Source: Gynuella sunshinyii YC6258 (lineage in GTDB: Bacteria; Pseudomonadota; Gammaproteobacteria; Pseudomonadales; Natronospirillaceae). From it: DNA of 64,000 bases. The stretch covers positions 2,952,593-3,016,592 of the forward strand of contig NZ_CP007142.1 in the NCBI RefSeq assembly GCF_000940805.1. Reading direction: 5' to 3'. Of the stretch, positions 1 to 8,575 are shown piece by piece (within the stretch, counting starts at the first letter, position 1; every line of letters starts with the position of its first letter). The translations under genes were made by a program, and so were the position numbers. A model generated the notes under the pieces. The model was not told the DNA's origin. It did no database searches and saw nothing but the letters and a program-made list of their open reading frames with translations.

Positions 1-1
1 T

Positions 2-88
2 GGAGTGCTATTGAGCGGTTTGTCAGGTGTTATTACCGACGATGACAAACGTTACATATTTCATCTGCTAAAAAGAGTTTTCATGTGA
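2..88 (+). CDS. C-terminal end of an upstream gene (partial, unidentified)
   Basis: Frame 2 is open from the left edge to a TGA at 86-88, while the other two forward frames close within 45 bases. The visible tail has about 28 residues, ending in a basic-hydrophobic stretch (HLLKRVFM). Its stop overlaps the GTG start of malQ in a GTGA arrangement, typical of translationally coupled genes. It may therefore be an upstream glycogen or maltodextrin gene of the same operon. The fragment is too short to identify. Confidence 0.5.
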   Translation, partial: GVLLSGLSGVITDDDKRYIFHLLKRVFM

Positions 89-2289
89 ACAACTCGGAAG
101 AATTGACCTGGCAACTGGCATCACTGCTTGGGTTTAAGAGGACGTACGTTGACTATAAAGGTCAGACTGCGGAGATCAGTCCACAACGGATGCTTCATTT
201 GATTGCAGCAACGGGTATCGATTGTTCTTCAGATGAAGCTGTTCAGCGTGCGATTACAAAGTTACAACGTCAATATTGGTTGCATCCTTGTGACCCGATA
301 GTGGTACTGAGACCACATTTGAATGCTGAGATAAAGGTTCGGCTGCCTGCTGGCAATGGTGTGGTTGTCAGCCTGTGCCTGACGTTAGAGTCTGGTGAAA
401 AGGTTCAATTGCCGGAGTATCTGTTTCAGCAGTCACCGTTGCAGCAGTCACATGAAATGGATGGGATTGTGATTGAAGAGCGGACAATTCCGTTACCTCA
501 GAATATTGCGCCTGGCTATCATTCTCTCGAACTCACTTATCCAACAGGCTCTGTTTCAGTGATGCTGGCGGTGACTCCAGCGGTTGGTTATGTAAATGAT
601 TGCTTGCAGCGAAATGAAAAAATATGGGGAACAGCCATTCAGCTTTACTCGTTGCGCAGTGAGCACAACTGGGGCATTGGTGATTTTTCTGATCTGATAG
701 AGCTGATTCAAGAACTCGCATCCCTGGGAGCCGGTTTTGTCGGCCTGAACCCTATCCATGCTTTATATCCAGTCAACGCTGAGCATGTCAGTCCTTACAG
801 CCCTTCCAACCGTAACTTTCTCAACCCACTGTATGTTGATGTTCTGAAAGTGTTTGAGTTTTCTGAGAATATGGAGTTACAGGACTGGTATAACAGTTCC
901 GAGGTCCAGTCGGAACTGGCCCGATTGAGAGCTGAGAAAATGATTCCCTATTCCCGGGTGTCTGAACTAAAGCAGCACGCTTTCAGGTTGTTGTTTCAAA
1001 CGTTCCGGCAGCATCATGTCAACCGTCACACGGAGCGGTTTCTGTCTTTCAGAAAGTTCCTGGATGAGGGGGGATTGCCGCTGTTTCAACATTGTCTGTT
1101 TGAAGCATTGTCTGAATATTTTCATCAGCAGAATCCAGCAGCGTGTGGATGGGCATCCTGGCCTGAAATGTTCCTCGATATTCATTCAACCGAAGTGCAA
1201 AAATTTTCAGAGTCTCATGCAGAAGAGATTTTGTTTTATCAGTACCTGCAGTTTATCAGTGATGAGCAATTGCAATGGGCCGATGATGCTGCCAAAACGG
1301 CATCAATGGGGTTGGGGCTGTATCGGGACCTCGCTGTTGGTGCTGACCGTGGTGGTGCGGAAGTATGGTCCAACCCGGAAGCGTTCTGTCAGCAGATCAG
1401 CATTGGTGCGCCACCGGATGCACTTGGGCCTCTGGGCCAGAATTGGGGACTGCCGCCAATGGATCCTGTTGCGCTCAGGAATGAAGGATATCGGCCGTTT
1501 ATTACCTTGGTACGTAATAATATGCGTGCCTGTAGCGCATTAAGAATTGATCATGCGATGGCGCTGTTTCGCCTGTGGTGGTGTCCTCCTGGAGAGACCG
1601 CAGCAGAAGGGGCTTATATTCATTACCCGTTTGAAGACATGCTTGGCATTCTGTTGCTGGAAAGCCAGCGTAACCAATGCATGATTATTGCTGAGGATCT
1701 TGGCACCGTTCCTGTCGAAGTGCAGCAGGCATTTCCCGGTGCCGGACTTTATTCAAATAAAGTGTTTATTTTTGAAATATCCGGGCATGGTTGTACGCGG
1801 CCGGAGGAATACGCTCGGAATGCCCTTGCTATTGTGGTGAATCACGATATGCCGACATTGGCCGCATATTGGAATTATGAAGACCTGAAGCTCAGGGAGC
1901 GCCTGCAGTTATTCGAAAATGACGATGTTATCCGACACGAATATGCTACCCGGGCATGGGCCCGACAGCAGATTTTAAATGCATTGCACGAGCGTGGTTT
2001 TTTGCCGCCTGAATATCCCAGACAAGCGGACGACATTGTCTCCATGAATATGGATTTGAACCTTGCAATTCATCGTTATCTTAGTTCCGGATATTCACAA
2101 CTGGTTGCACTGCAATTGGAAGATCTGATGCTGATGACGGAACCGGTTAATGTGCCAGGGACCAGTACAGAATACCCAAATTGGCGACGCAAACTGGCCG
2201 TCAGTGTTCAACAATTGTTTGCAGATGAACAAATAAAAAAATTCTGTTGGCAGATATCTGACACTCGAAAACAGGTGTCGGATCAATAG
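85..2289 (+). CDS. malQ: 4-alpha-glucanotransferase (amylomaltase)
   Basis: Transfers alpha-1,4-glucan segments between maltodextrins (GH77), working in the cytoplasm on maltose or glycogen breakdown products. At 734 residues it is the long form with an N-terminal extension, as in enterobacterial MalQ. Visible GH77 motifs: IQLYSLRSEHNWGIGDF at about residue 180; the nucleophile region LRIDHAMALFRLWW with Asp489; the acid/base region IIAEDLG with Glu537; and VNHDMPT with Asp588. Translation starts at a GTG that overlaps the stop of the preceding frame by four bases, so it is probably the last gene of an operon. A short hairpin with a T run follows at 2363-2387. The next gene encodes a sugar-type ABC ATPase, consistent with maltodextrin use, but separate transcription is likely. 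Identification is firm. Confidence 0.95.
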   Translation: MNNSEELTWQLASLLGFKRTYVDYKGQTAEISPQRMLHLIAATGIDCSSDEAVQRAITKLQRQYWLHPCDPIVVLRPHLNAEIKVRLPAGNGVVVSLCLTLESGEKVQLPEYLFQQSPLQQSHEMDGIVIEERTIPLPQNIAPGYHSLELTYPTGSVSVMLAVTPAVGYVNDCLQRNEKIWGTAIQLYSLRSEHNWGIGDFSDLIELIQELASLGAGFVGLNPIHALYPVNAEHVSPYSPSNRNFLNPLYVDVLKVFEFSENMELQDWYNSSEVQSELARLRAEKMIPYSRVSELKQHAFRLLFQTFRQHHVNRHTERFLSFRKFLDEGGLPLFQHCLFEALSEYFHQQNPAACGWASWPEMFLDIHSTEVQKFSESHAEEILFYQYLQFISDEQLQWADDAAKTASMGLGLYRDLAVGADRGGAEVWSNPEAFCQQISIGAPPDALGPLGQNWGLPPMDPVALRNEGYRPFITLVRNNMRACSALRIDHAMALFRLWWCPPGETAAEGAYIHYPFEDMLGILLLESQRNQCMIIAEDLGTVPVEVQQAFPGAGLYSNKVFIFEISGHGCTRPEEYARNALAIVVNHDMPTLAAYWNYEDLKLRERLQLFENDDVIRHEYATRAWARQQILNALHERGFLPPEYPRQADDIVSMNMDLNLAIHRYLSSGYSQLVALQLEDLMLMTEPVNVPGTSTEYPNWRRKLAVSVQQLFADEQIKKFCWQISDTRKQVSDQ

Positions 2290-2362
2290 ATCTACCGGTG
2301 TCCTGGTTTCAAGCTTGCCGAGCTGTAGCCAAAAGCCGTAGACTTGAAGTTCTGAGGTTCCT

Positions 2363-2387
2363 AACCCCTTTAAATAGAGGGTTTTTT
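2363..2387 (+). terminator. Weak intrinsic terminator after malQ
   Basis: AACCC pairs with GGGTT around an AT-rich loop, followed by a run of six T. The stem is short, so termination may be partial. Confidence 0.5.
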
Positions 2388-2464
2388 GGAGTCTGACATC
2401 ATATGCGCAGGAGCTTTTTCCGCGTTTTATTCCATTTTGAAATAACAACAAAGAGTGAAATATC

Positions 2465-3559
2465 ATGGCGAGTATTAAATTTGATAATGTCGTTAAAAGT
2501 TATGGCGATGTTAATATTATTAAGAATCTAAACCTCGAAATTCAGGACAAAGAATTCATGGTGCTGGTAGGTCCCTCGGGATGTGGTAAGTCGACCACTC
2601 TGAGGATGATTGCCGGTCTTGAAGAAGTGTCTGATGGTGAGCTGTATATTGGTGACCGTGTGGTCAACAATGTTCACCCGAAGGATCGAGATGTTGCCAT
2701 GGTATTTCAAAGCTATGCGTTGTATCCGCATATGTCTGTTCGGGAAAATATCGCCTTTGGTTTACGCCTGCGTAAAATGCCTTCGGACGAAATTGATCGC
2801 CTGGTTAACGAAGCGGCTGAAACTCTTGGATTGTCTCACTTGCTTGACCGTAAGCCTAAGGCACTGTCCGGTGGTCAGCGTCAACGGGTTGCACTGGGAC
2901 GAGCCATTGTTCGTAAACCATCCGTCTTCCTGTTTGATGAACCATTATCCAACCTTGATGCAGAGCTTCGTGTACAAATGCGTGCAGAGATCGGTAAGCT
3001 GCAGAAACGACTCGGCATTACTTCTGTTTACGTAACGCACGATCAGGTCGAAGCCATGACCATGGGTGACCGTATTGCAGTATTACATGATGGGGTGTTG
3101 AGACAAGTTGGCAGCCCGCTGGAGTTATACGATACCCCGGCCAATGTTTTTGTGGCGCAGTTCATCGGTACTCCAAACATGAATATTCTGACCATGACGG
3201 TTTCTGATGATGGTCAGACGATTACGCACCCATCCCTGACGATGACTGTCCCCGATGATTGGAAAGCATCAGTCAGTAACTACAAGGGCAAAAAAGTGGT
3301 TGTTGGATTCCGCCCTGAGCATGTCCGCCCTGAGGACGAGCATGACTGGGCTACCACTGCCAAGTTGAAAGGTACTGTGGAAATTATTGAGACCTTGGGT
3401 CATGAAGTGGTAGCGCATTTGCGGGTTGATGGTGTAGAACATCAGATCATCTCAAAAATGGATGCACATAAAATTCCTACAGCAGGTGATGCTGTCGAAA
3501 TGGATGTGAACACTTCTAAAATCCATATCTTTGATGCTGAAACTGAAAACAGACTCTAA
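2465..3559 (+). CDS. ugpC: Sugar/glycerol-3-phosphate-type ABC transporter ATPase (UgpC/MalK/MsmX family)
   Basis: ATP-hydrolysing subunit of a CUT1-type sugar importer, acting on the inner face of the cytoplasmic membrane. The 364 residues match the family length. Walker A is GPSGCGKST (about residue 37), the Q-loop is in [11 protein letters not shown], the signature is [16 protein letters not shown], and Walker B is [16 protein letters not shown] with the H-loop in [15 protein letters not shown]. The last ~130 residues form the MalK-type regulatory (TOBE) domain with the FRPEHVRPE motif. No permease or binding-protein gene is adjacent, so it may energise permeases encoded elsewhere, as multitask MsmX/UgpC-type ATPases do; that is inference. 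It follows malQ by 175 bp and ends at a strong terminator. The exact sugar cannot be read from the sequence, so the symbol denotes family similarity. Confidence 0.88.
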   Translation: MASIKFDNVVKSYGDVNIIKNLNLEIQDKEFMVLVGPSGCGKSTTLRMIAGLEEVSDGELYIGDRVVNNVHPKDRDVAMVFQSYALYPHMSVRENIAFGLRLRKMPSDEIDRLVNEAAETLGLSHLLDRKPKALSGGQRQRVALGRAIVRKPSVFLFDEPLSNLDAELRVQMRAEIGKLQKRLGITSVYVTHDQVEAMTMGDRIAVLHDGVLRQVGSPLELYDTPANVFVAQFIGTPNMNILTMTVSDDGQTITHPSLTMTVPDDWKASVSNYKGKKVVVGFRPEHVRPEDEHDWATTAKLKGTVEIIETLGHEVVAHLRVDGVEHQIISKMDAHKIPTAGDAVEMDVNTSKIHIFDAETENRL

Positions 3560-3580
3560 CGTCAAGTATTTCACCTGAGA

Positions 3581-3605
3581 AACCGGGGGAGACCCCGGTT
3601 TTTTT
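3581..3605 (+). terminator. Intrinsic terminator after ugpC
   Basis: A perfect eight-base stem AACCGGGG / CCCCGGTT with a GAGA tetraloop is followed directly by T5. This is a strong rho-independent terminator 21 bases after the stop codon. The next ~215 bases up to 3821 are AT-rich and hold the promoter of the next gene; no clear -35/-10 pair could be assigned. Confidence 0.93.
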
Positions 3606-3821
3606 GTCTCAGTTTATTTGTTTCTATCCCCAGTGGTTTTTATAAGCTTCAGTTCAGTATTCGTGCTGGTGATATTTTTCGCACTCAAAAATTTTCATAG
3701 ATAATTTAAGAAGTTGACGTGGGTTTAATCATGAAGTGTGAACTAAAATAGGGATTAATTTATTTTTTTGCTTTAATTAACGGTTTTCGGTGTGTCAGCC
3801 GTGTTTTGATCAGGACTGTAT

Positions 3822-5063
3822 ATGAAGTTTCAATTATCCTCCCCCGGCCATTATCTTACAGATCTCAGCCTGCCGTGGTCCTTGCACTTGACTCAGTGGC
3901 CGGAACAGCATTTTGTGAAAGTGGCACACGGCATCCACCGGAATGTCGTTAAGTTTATCAGCCACAAGAACCGTGTTTATGCTTTGAAGGAATTGTCCCG
4001 CAAGGTGGCAGAGCATGAGTACAGTATGTTGAAAGAGCTGGAAGAGCGTGGTTTACCGGTAGTGGAAGCTGTTGGTCTGATTACTGACCGGGATAAAGAG
4101 GTTCCCAAGGTTTCATGGCTTGAAGAATATTACGATATGAGTGATCGGGCGTTGCTGATCACCGAATACTTGCGTGGGACTCTTCCATATCGGGTCATCA
4201 TTGAAAACGGCATTGATCGTTATCAGCTGAACCTGATGCTGGATGCGCTGGCAGACTTGCTGGTAAAACTGCATTTGATTGGTTTCTACTGGGGCGATTG
4301 TTCTTTGTCGAATGCGTTGTTTAAACGTGATGCCGGGTTGATGGCAGCTTATCTGGTGGATGCTGAAACCGCGTCATTTGTTCCGGACATGACACAACAC
4401 CGACGCGAGTACGATCTGGAACTCGCTCATACCAATATTGCTGGCGATCTGATGGATCTTCAGGCCGCTGGGTTGTTACCGCTGAATATGGATCCTATAG
4501 ATCTGACTGATTTTCTGGTGGAGCGGTATAACACTTTATGGGATGAACTGACGCGTGATGAAGTATTTGATACTGCCGCGCAGCATGAAGTGGAAAAACG
4601 AATTCGACGATTGAATGATCTGGGTTACAACGTCGAGGAAATGGAAATCAACACCTTGGAGTCAGGAAAAAAGGTGAAGATGACCGTCAACGTTGTAGAG
4701 CCCTGGCACCATCGCCGTAAACTGCAGAGTTTGACGGGGTTGGATGTTCAGGAGAATCAGGCTAAACGGTTGTTGAACGACTTGCATCAGTACCGGGCCC
4801 GGATCAATCGTGAGTATGATTACCACATTCCCAGGGAAGTGGCAGCATTCAAATGGTTGACGGAAATCTATCAACCGGCCATTGATGCTATACCTGAAGA
4901 TCTTCGTGGCGGATTGGATCCGGCAGAGCTTTACCACGAATTATTGGAACATCGCTGGTATATGTCCGAGCGTTTTCATCACGACATCGGCCTGAAAGAG
5001 GCCATACGGTCCTACATTGAAAACGTCCTGAAGCTGCGAGCCCTAACGACTGAAGCGCAATAG
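3822..5063 (+). CDS. DUF4032-type protein with kinase-like (WaaP/Kdo kinase) fold
   Basis: A 413-residue soluble protein. The first ~200 residues look like an atypical kinase: ALKEL resembles a beta-3 Lys motif (about residue 50), WGDCSLSN (about 156) sits where HxDxxxxN catalytic loops do, and LVDAET (about 178) resembles the DFG Asp region. The second half, with MEINTLESGKKVKMTVNVVE and a run of charged helices, matches what I know as DUF4032. Substrate and role are unknown; protein or small-molecule phosphorylation is plausible but not shown. The start is supported by AGGA seven bases upstream of the ATG. It is monocistronic, and its 3' end overlaps the convergent epimerase gene by 21 bp, so the two may interfere transcriptionally. 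Confidence 0.75.
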   Translation: MKFQLSSPGHYLTDLSLPWSLHLTQWPEQHFVKVAHGIHRNVVKFISHKNRVYALKELSRKVAEHEYSMLKELEERGLPVVEAVGLITDRDKEVPKVSWLEEYYDMSDRALLITEYLRGTLPYRVIIENGIDRYQLNLMLDALADLLVKLHLIGFYWGDCSLSNALFKRDAGLMAAYLVDAETASFVPDMTQHRREYDLELAHTNIAGDLMDLQAAGLLPLNMDPIDLTDFLVERYNTLWDELTRDEVFDTAAQHEVEKRIRRLNDLGYNVEEMEINTLESGKKVKMTVNVVEPWHHRRKLQSLTGLDVQENQAKRLLNDLHQYRARINREYDYHIPREVAAFKWLTEIYQPAIDAIPEDLRGGLDPAELYHELLEHRWYMSERFHHDIGLKEAIRSYIENVLKLRALTTEAQ

Positions 5064-5927
5064 GCTGTCAGTCAGGTTTTCATATTGAAACTTGAATCCG
5101 GCTCCCAACAGCTGGCTGGGGACTGCTCGCTGACTGTCGATCAGCAATTGGCCGGCACCGAGCGTCAAGGTTTTCAGAATCCAGGCGGGAACGGCCGGCA
5201 GGCGGACTTTACGGTTCATGGTACTCGCCAGGGCGTTGGTAAATTCGCTATTGGTGACCGGGTTGGGGGAGCAGAGGTTAAACGCTCCTGACAGTTGTGG
5301 GTGTTGGGCGAGAAAATCAATCGCATTGACCTCGTCGTCAATATCGATCCAGGGCCAGTATTGCAGACCTGATCCTATAGGACTGATGACTCCCCACCGG
5401 GCAGCTGCCTGCATTCGCTGCAGTGCGCCGCCTGGGCCCAAGACGATGCCGGTTCTAATCAGACAGACCCGGGTACCCTGGTGTTCGGCCTGCAATGCTT
5501 CCTGCTCCCACTGTTCGCATAGCTGTGCGCCAAAATGCTGTCCGTGGTGGGAATCTTCCGGGAGCCAGTGGTTATGCTGATTACCATAAATGCCAACGGC
5601 GGAACCGCTGATCAGTATGCCAAAAGGGTGTTGTAATCGTTGATTTAAGGCGACCAATGCTTTGGTGGTGACAATACGGGAGTCGGTGATTTCTTGTTTT
5701 ACCGATTTAGTCCAGGGACGTTGAAACAATGAATAGCCCGCCAGATTTACGACGACATCGAATATTTCTTCGCTGTTGATATCATCCAAGGTGGAAACAT
5801 ATCTGATTGTTTCACGATTGGTTAGTTGCTGACGCGTCAGGATTGTCACATGGTGCCCGTCCTTGGCCCATTTTTTAGTCAGGGTTGAGCCGATAAATCC
5901 GGTTCCACCGGTAATGAGTACTTTCAT
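5043..5927 (-). CDS. TIGR01777/YfcH-family NAD(P)-dependent epimerase-like protein
   Basis: Short-chain (extended SDR) protein of 294 residues. The N-terminal MKVLITGGTGFIGS is the Rossmann GxxGxxG nucleotide-binding loop. Further family marks are NLAGYSLFQRPW, the SGSAVGIYGN segment around the catalytic Ser/Tyr region, and LIRTGIVLGPGGAL with WPWIDIDDEV near the C-terminus. The physiological substrate of this family is not established. I chose the ATG at 5927 because it begins the Rossmann motif and has GAGG seven to ten bases upstream; the frame stays open further upstream without homology. It is convergent with the DUF4032 gene and divergent from the YadG-type gene, with about 70 bp between the starts. 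Confidence 0.88.
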   Translation of the reverse strand: MKVLITGGTGFIGSTLTKKWAKDGHHVTILTRQQLTNRETIRYVSTLDDINSEEIFDVVVNLAGYSLFQRPWTKSVKQEITDSRIVTTKALVALNQRLQHPFGILISGSAVGIYGNQHNHWLPEDSHHGQHFGAQLCEQWEQEALQAEHQGTRVCLIRTGIVLGPGGALQRMQAAARWGVISPIGSGLQYWPWIDIDDEVNAIDFLAQHPQLSGAFNLCSPNPVTNSEFTNALASTMNRKVRLPAVPAWILKTLTLGAGQLLIDSQRAVPSQLLGAGFKFQYENLTDSLLRFSR

Positions 5928-5998
5928 GCAAACCTCGGTTGAAATTGTATGCTTCCTACCCAATCTATAGGCGCTTGTTTTAGCGCGCGAGTTTATCA

Positions 5999-6931
5999 AT
6001 GACAGCAGCTCTTAGTATTCAGGATCTCCGTAAAGTCTACGATAACGGATTTCAGGCTCTGAAAGGTATCAATCTTACGGTCCAATCAGGAGATTTTTTT
6101 GCTTTGCTGGGCCCGAACGGGGCCGGTAAATCGACCACTCTTGGTATTGTCTCATCTCTGGTTAACAAAACCTCCGGTGAGGTTTCTGTTTATGGTTATG
6201 ATCTGGACAACCAGCGTAATCAGGTGAAGAGGAACCTTGGGGTTGTACCTCAGGAATTCAACTTTAACCATTTCGAAAAAGTCTACGATATTGTTATGCA
6301 GCAGGCCGGCTACTATGGCCTGACCCGTAAAGAAGCCAAGTCAAAAGTGGAAAAATGGCTTCGACAGCTGGATTTGTGGGATAAGCGTTCCGAACCGGCT
6401 AGAGCATTGTCCGGTGGAATGAAACGCCGCTTAATGATTGCCCGGGCATTGGTTCATGATCCCAAGCTGTTGATTCTGGACGAACCGACCGCCGGTGTGG
6501 ATATTGAGATTCGACGGACCATGTGGGATTTTCTGAGGGAGCTTAATCAACAAGGTACAACGATTATTCTGACGACTCATTATCTTGAAGAAGCCGAAAG
6601 TCTTTGCCGGAATATTGCCATCATCAACAAAGGGGAAATAGCCGTCAACACGTCCGCCAAAGAGTTACTGTTGCTATTAAATAAAACCACCTTTGTGATG
6701 GACTTCAAGCAGCCCAAGCAATTGCCTCAAGCCATCATTGACCAGTTTTCAATACGCCAGTCCGAGCCATCCTTGATTGAATTTGATCTGGAGAAAGAGC
6801 AGTCATTGAACGCCGTACTAGCCGGAGTGACCGCAGCCGGTGTCGAAATTGCCAGCGTTCGGCCTAAAAACAATCGATTGGAAGAAGTATTCGTGGATTT
6901 AATCAAAAAAGACGGAGGCAGTCGGGCATGA
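5999..6931 (+). CDS. yadG: ABC-2 type exporter ATP-binding protein (YadG-like)
   Basis: ATPase subunit of a two-gene exporter, 310 residues. Walker A is GPNGAGKST, the Q-loop is in VVPQEFNF, the signature is LSGGMKRRLMIARALVHDP, and Walker B is LLILDEPTAGVDIEIR, followed by TTHYLEEAE. It resembles YadG of enterobacteria and PA-type orthologues in length and motifs. It overlaps its permease partner by four bases (ATGA), so the two are translationally coupled. The exported substrate is unknown for this family. The upstream spacer is short, and no strong Shine-Dalgarno precedes the ATG, although the start fits the family N-terminus. Confidence 0.9.
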   Translation: MTAALSIQDLRKVYDNGFQALKGINLTVQSGDFFALLGPNGAGKSTTLGIVSSLVNKTSGEVSVYGYDLDNQRNQVKRNLGVVPQEFNFNHFEKVYDIVMQQAGYYGLTRKEAKSKVEKWLRQLDLWDKRSEPARALSGGMKRRLMIARALVHDPKLLILDEPTAGVDIEIRRTMWDFLRELNQQGTTIILTTHYLEEAESLCRNIAIINKGEIAVNTSAKELLLLLNKTTFVMDFKQPKQLPQAIIDQFSIRQSEPSLIEFDLEKEQSLNAVLAGVTAAGVEIASVRPKNNRLEEVFVDLIKKDGGSRA

Positions 6932-7695
6932 AGGAAAATTGGGTTGCATTTCAAACCATTGTCACCAAAGAAATTCGTCGTTTCATGAGAATATGGCAGC
7001 AGACCCTGTTGCCTCCTGCGATCACGATGGTGTTGTACTTTATTATTTTCGGTAACCTCGTGGGTTCCCGGATTGGGGACATGGGGGGATTCGATTACAT
7101 GAAGTATATCGTTCCCGGACTGATCATGATGTCTGTTATCACCAACTCCTATGGCAATGTGTCGTCATCATTTTTCAGCAATAAATTCCAGAAAAGTATC
7201 GAGGAGTTGCTGGTATCACCTGTTTCCAATAATACGATTCTGTTGGGTTTCATCATCGGAGGTATGTGTCGTGGACTGTTGGTCGGGCTGATAGTTACTG
7301 TGTTGTCGCTGTATTTTACCAGCTTGCATGTTCATAACATGTTTGTCATTGTTTCTACGGTAACTTTGACGTCGGTGTTGTTTTCCATTGGTGGTTTTAT
7401 TAACGCCATATTTGCCAGGACGTTTGATGATATTTCCATTATCCCGACATTTATTCTGACTCCCTTAACGTATTTGGGTGGAGTATTTTATTCGATTTCC
7501 CTATTGCCGGATTTCTGGCAGATGGCGTCCAAATTGAATCCGATACTGTACATGGTGAATGCGTTTCGTTTCGGTATTCTGGGCGTCAGTGACATCAATA
7601 TTTATGTTGCTTATCTGATGATCATATTATTCACGGGTGTGCTGTATGCATGGGCCTGGGTGTTGTTGAACCGTGGTTATGGGTTACGGAACTAG
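6928..7695 (+). CDS. yadH: ABC-2 type exporter permease (YadH-like)
   Basis: Integral membrane subunit of 255 residues with about six hydrophobic segments: near residues 25-45, 60-80, 105-130, 135-160, 170-190 and 225-250. The conserved ABC-2 segment TPLTYLGGVFYSISLLPDFW with the following LNPILYMVNAFRFG is present. It overlaps the ATPase gene by ATGA and is followed ten bases later by queF. All three genes probably share a transcript, though queF has its own ribosome-binding site. Confidence 0.9.
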   Translation: MKENWVAFQTIVTKEIRRFMRIWQQTLLPPAITMVLYFIIFGNLVGSRIGDMGGFDYMKYIVPGLIMMSVITNSYGNVSSSFFSNKFQKSIEELLVSPVSNNTILLGFIIGGMCRGLLVGLIVTVLSLYFTSLHVHNMFVIVSTVTLTSVLFSIGGFINAIFARTFDDISIIPTFILTPLTYLGGVFYSISLLPDFWQMASKLNPILYMVNAFRFGILGVSDINIYVAYLMIILFTGVLYAWAWVLLNRGYGLRN

Positions 7696-7705
7696 GATAT
7701 CGAGT

Positions 7706-8539
7706 ATGGCTGATTTGAGAGATGCCCCGTTAGGTAAAACATCGTTATACGTTGACCAGTATGACCCATCTTTGTTATTTCCAATTGCCCGGGCCAATAA
7801 TCGTTCAACCCTGAGCGCTGAGAAGTTGGAGTTAGCATTCCATGGTTTTGATGTCTGGAATGCCTGGGAGTTGTCCTGGCTCAACAACAAAGGCAAGCCG
7901 GTGGTTGCGGTTGGGGAGATCATTATTCCTGCGCAGTCGCCCTGTTTGATCGAATCCAAATCGTTGAAGCTGTACCTGAACTCATTCAATCAGACACGCT
8001 TTGATGATATTGGTGCGGTTACGGCAGCCATTGAAAAGGATTTGAGCAAAGCCGCGGGTTCTGAGGTCAAAGTTAACATTTTAACACTGGAAAATGCGTT
8101 GCAGCCGTTTGGAACAATACATTCGGTTGAGGGTTGTTGTGTGGACGAGCTGGATGTAGATATCGATGTCTACTCCACGACTGATCCTCAGTTGCTGAAA
8201 ATTTCACCGGATGATGTGGTCAGTGAAACCCTGGTCAGTCATCTGATGAAGTCCAATTGCCCGGTTACCGGTCAGCCGGATTGGGGGAGTGTCATTGTGA
8301 GCTATACAGGCCCACGGATCTGTCCTGAGAGTTTTCTGAGATATGTGGTCTCGTTTCGGCAGCATACGGAGTTTCACGAACACTGTGTGGAGCGGATGTT
8401 TATGGACATATTGAAACTTAGTCAGCCGACTGAGTTAAAAGTGAGTGCCCGCTATGTTCGCAGAGGAGGGCTTGACATCAATCCAACCCGATCGATGCAC
8501 CCGGTAACATCGGACAATCTCAGATTGTTGCGACAATAG
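7706..8539 (+). CDS. queF: NADPH-dependent 7-cyano-7-deazaguanine reductase
   Basis: Reduces preQ0 to preQ1 in queuosine (tRNA wobble base) biosynthesis. With 277 residues it is the long bimodular (YqcD/E. coli) form. The QueF motif IESKSLKLYLNSFNQTRF lies near residue 80, and the catalytic Cys is Cys185 in SNCPVTGQPDWGS. CCVDELDVDID and the C-terminal RGGLDINPTRS are also typical. The start is the ATG at 7706 with AGGA upstream; an in-frame start 33 bases earlier would overlap the permease gene and lacks a binding site. It ends just before a two-way hairpin shared with the convergent cyclase gene. Confidence 0.95.
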   Translation: MADLRDAPLGKTSLYVDQYDPSLLFPIARANNRSTLSAEKLELAFHGFDVWNAWELSWLNNKGKPVVAVGEIIIPAQSPCLIESKSLKLYLNSFNQTRFDDIGAVTAAIEKDLSKAAGSEVKVNILTLENALQPFGTIHSVEGCCVDELDVDIDVYSTTDPQLLKISPDDVVSETLVSHLMKSNCPVTGQPDWGSVIVSYTGPRICPESFLRYVVSFRQHTEFHEHCVERMFMDILKLSQPTELKVSARYVRRGGLDINPTRSMHPVTSDNLRLLRQ

Positions 8540-8554
8540 TTGTCGCGATTGAGG

Positions 8555-8575
8555 AAGCCGGCGCGATGCCGGTTT
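8555..8575. terminator. Bidirectional hairpin between queF and the cyclase gene
   Basis: An eight-base stem (AAGCCGGC-type arm / GCCGGTTT arm, one G-T pair) with a GCGAT loop occupies the whole gap between the two convergent stop codons. It has A or T flanks on both sides, so it could terminate both transcripts. Confidence 0.7.
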
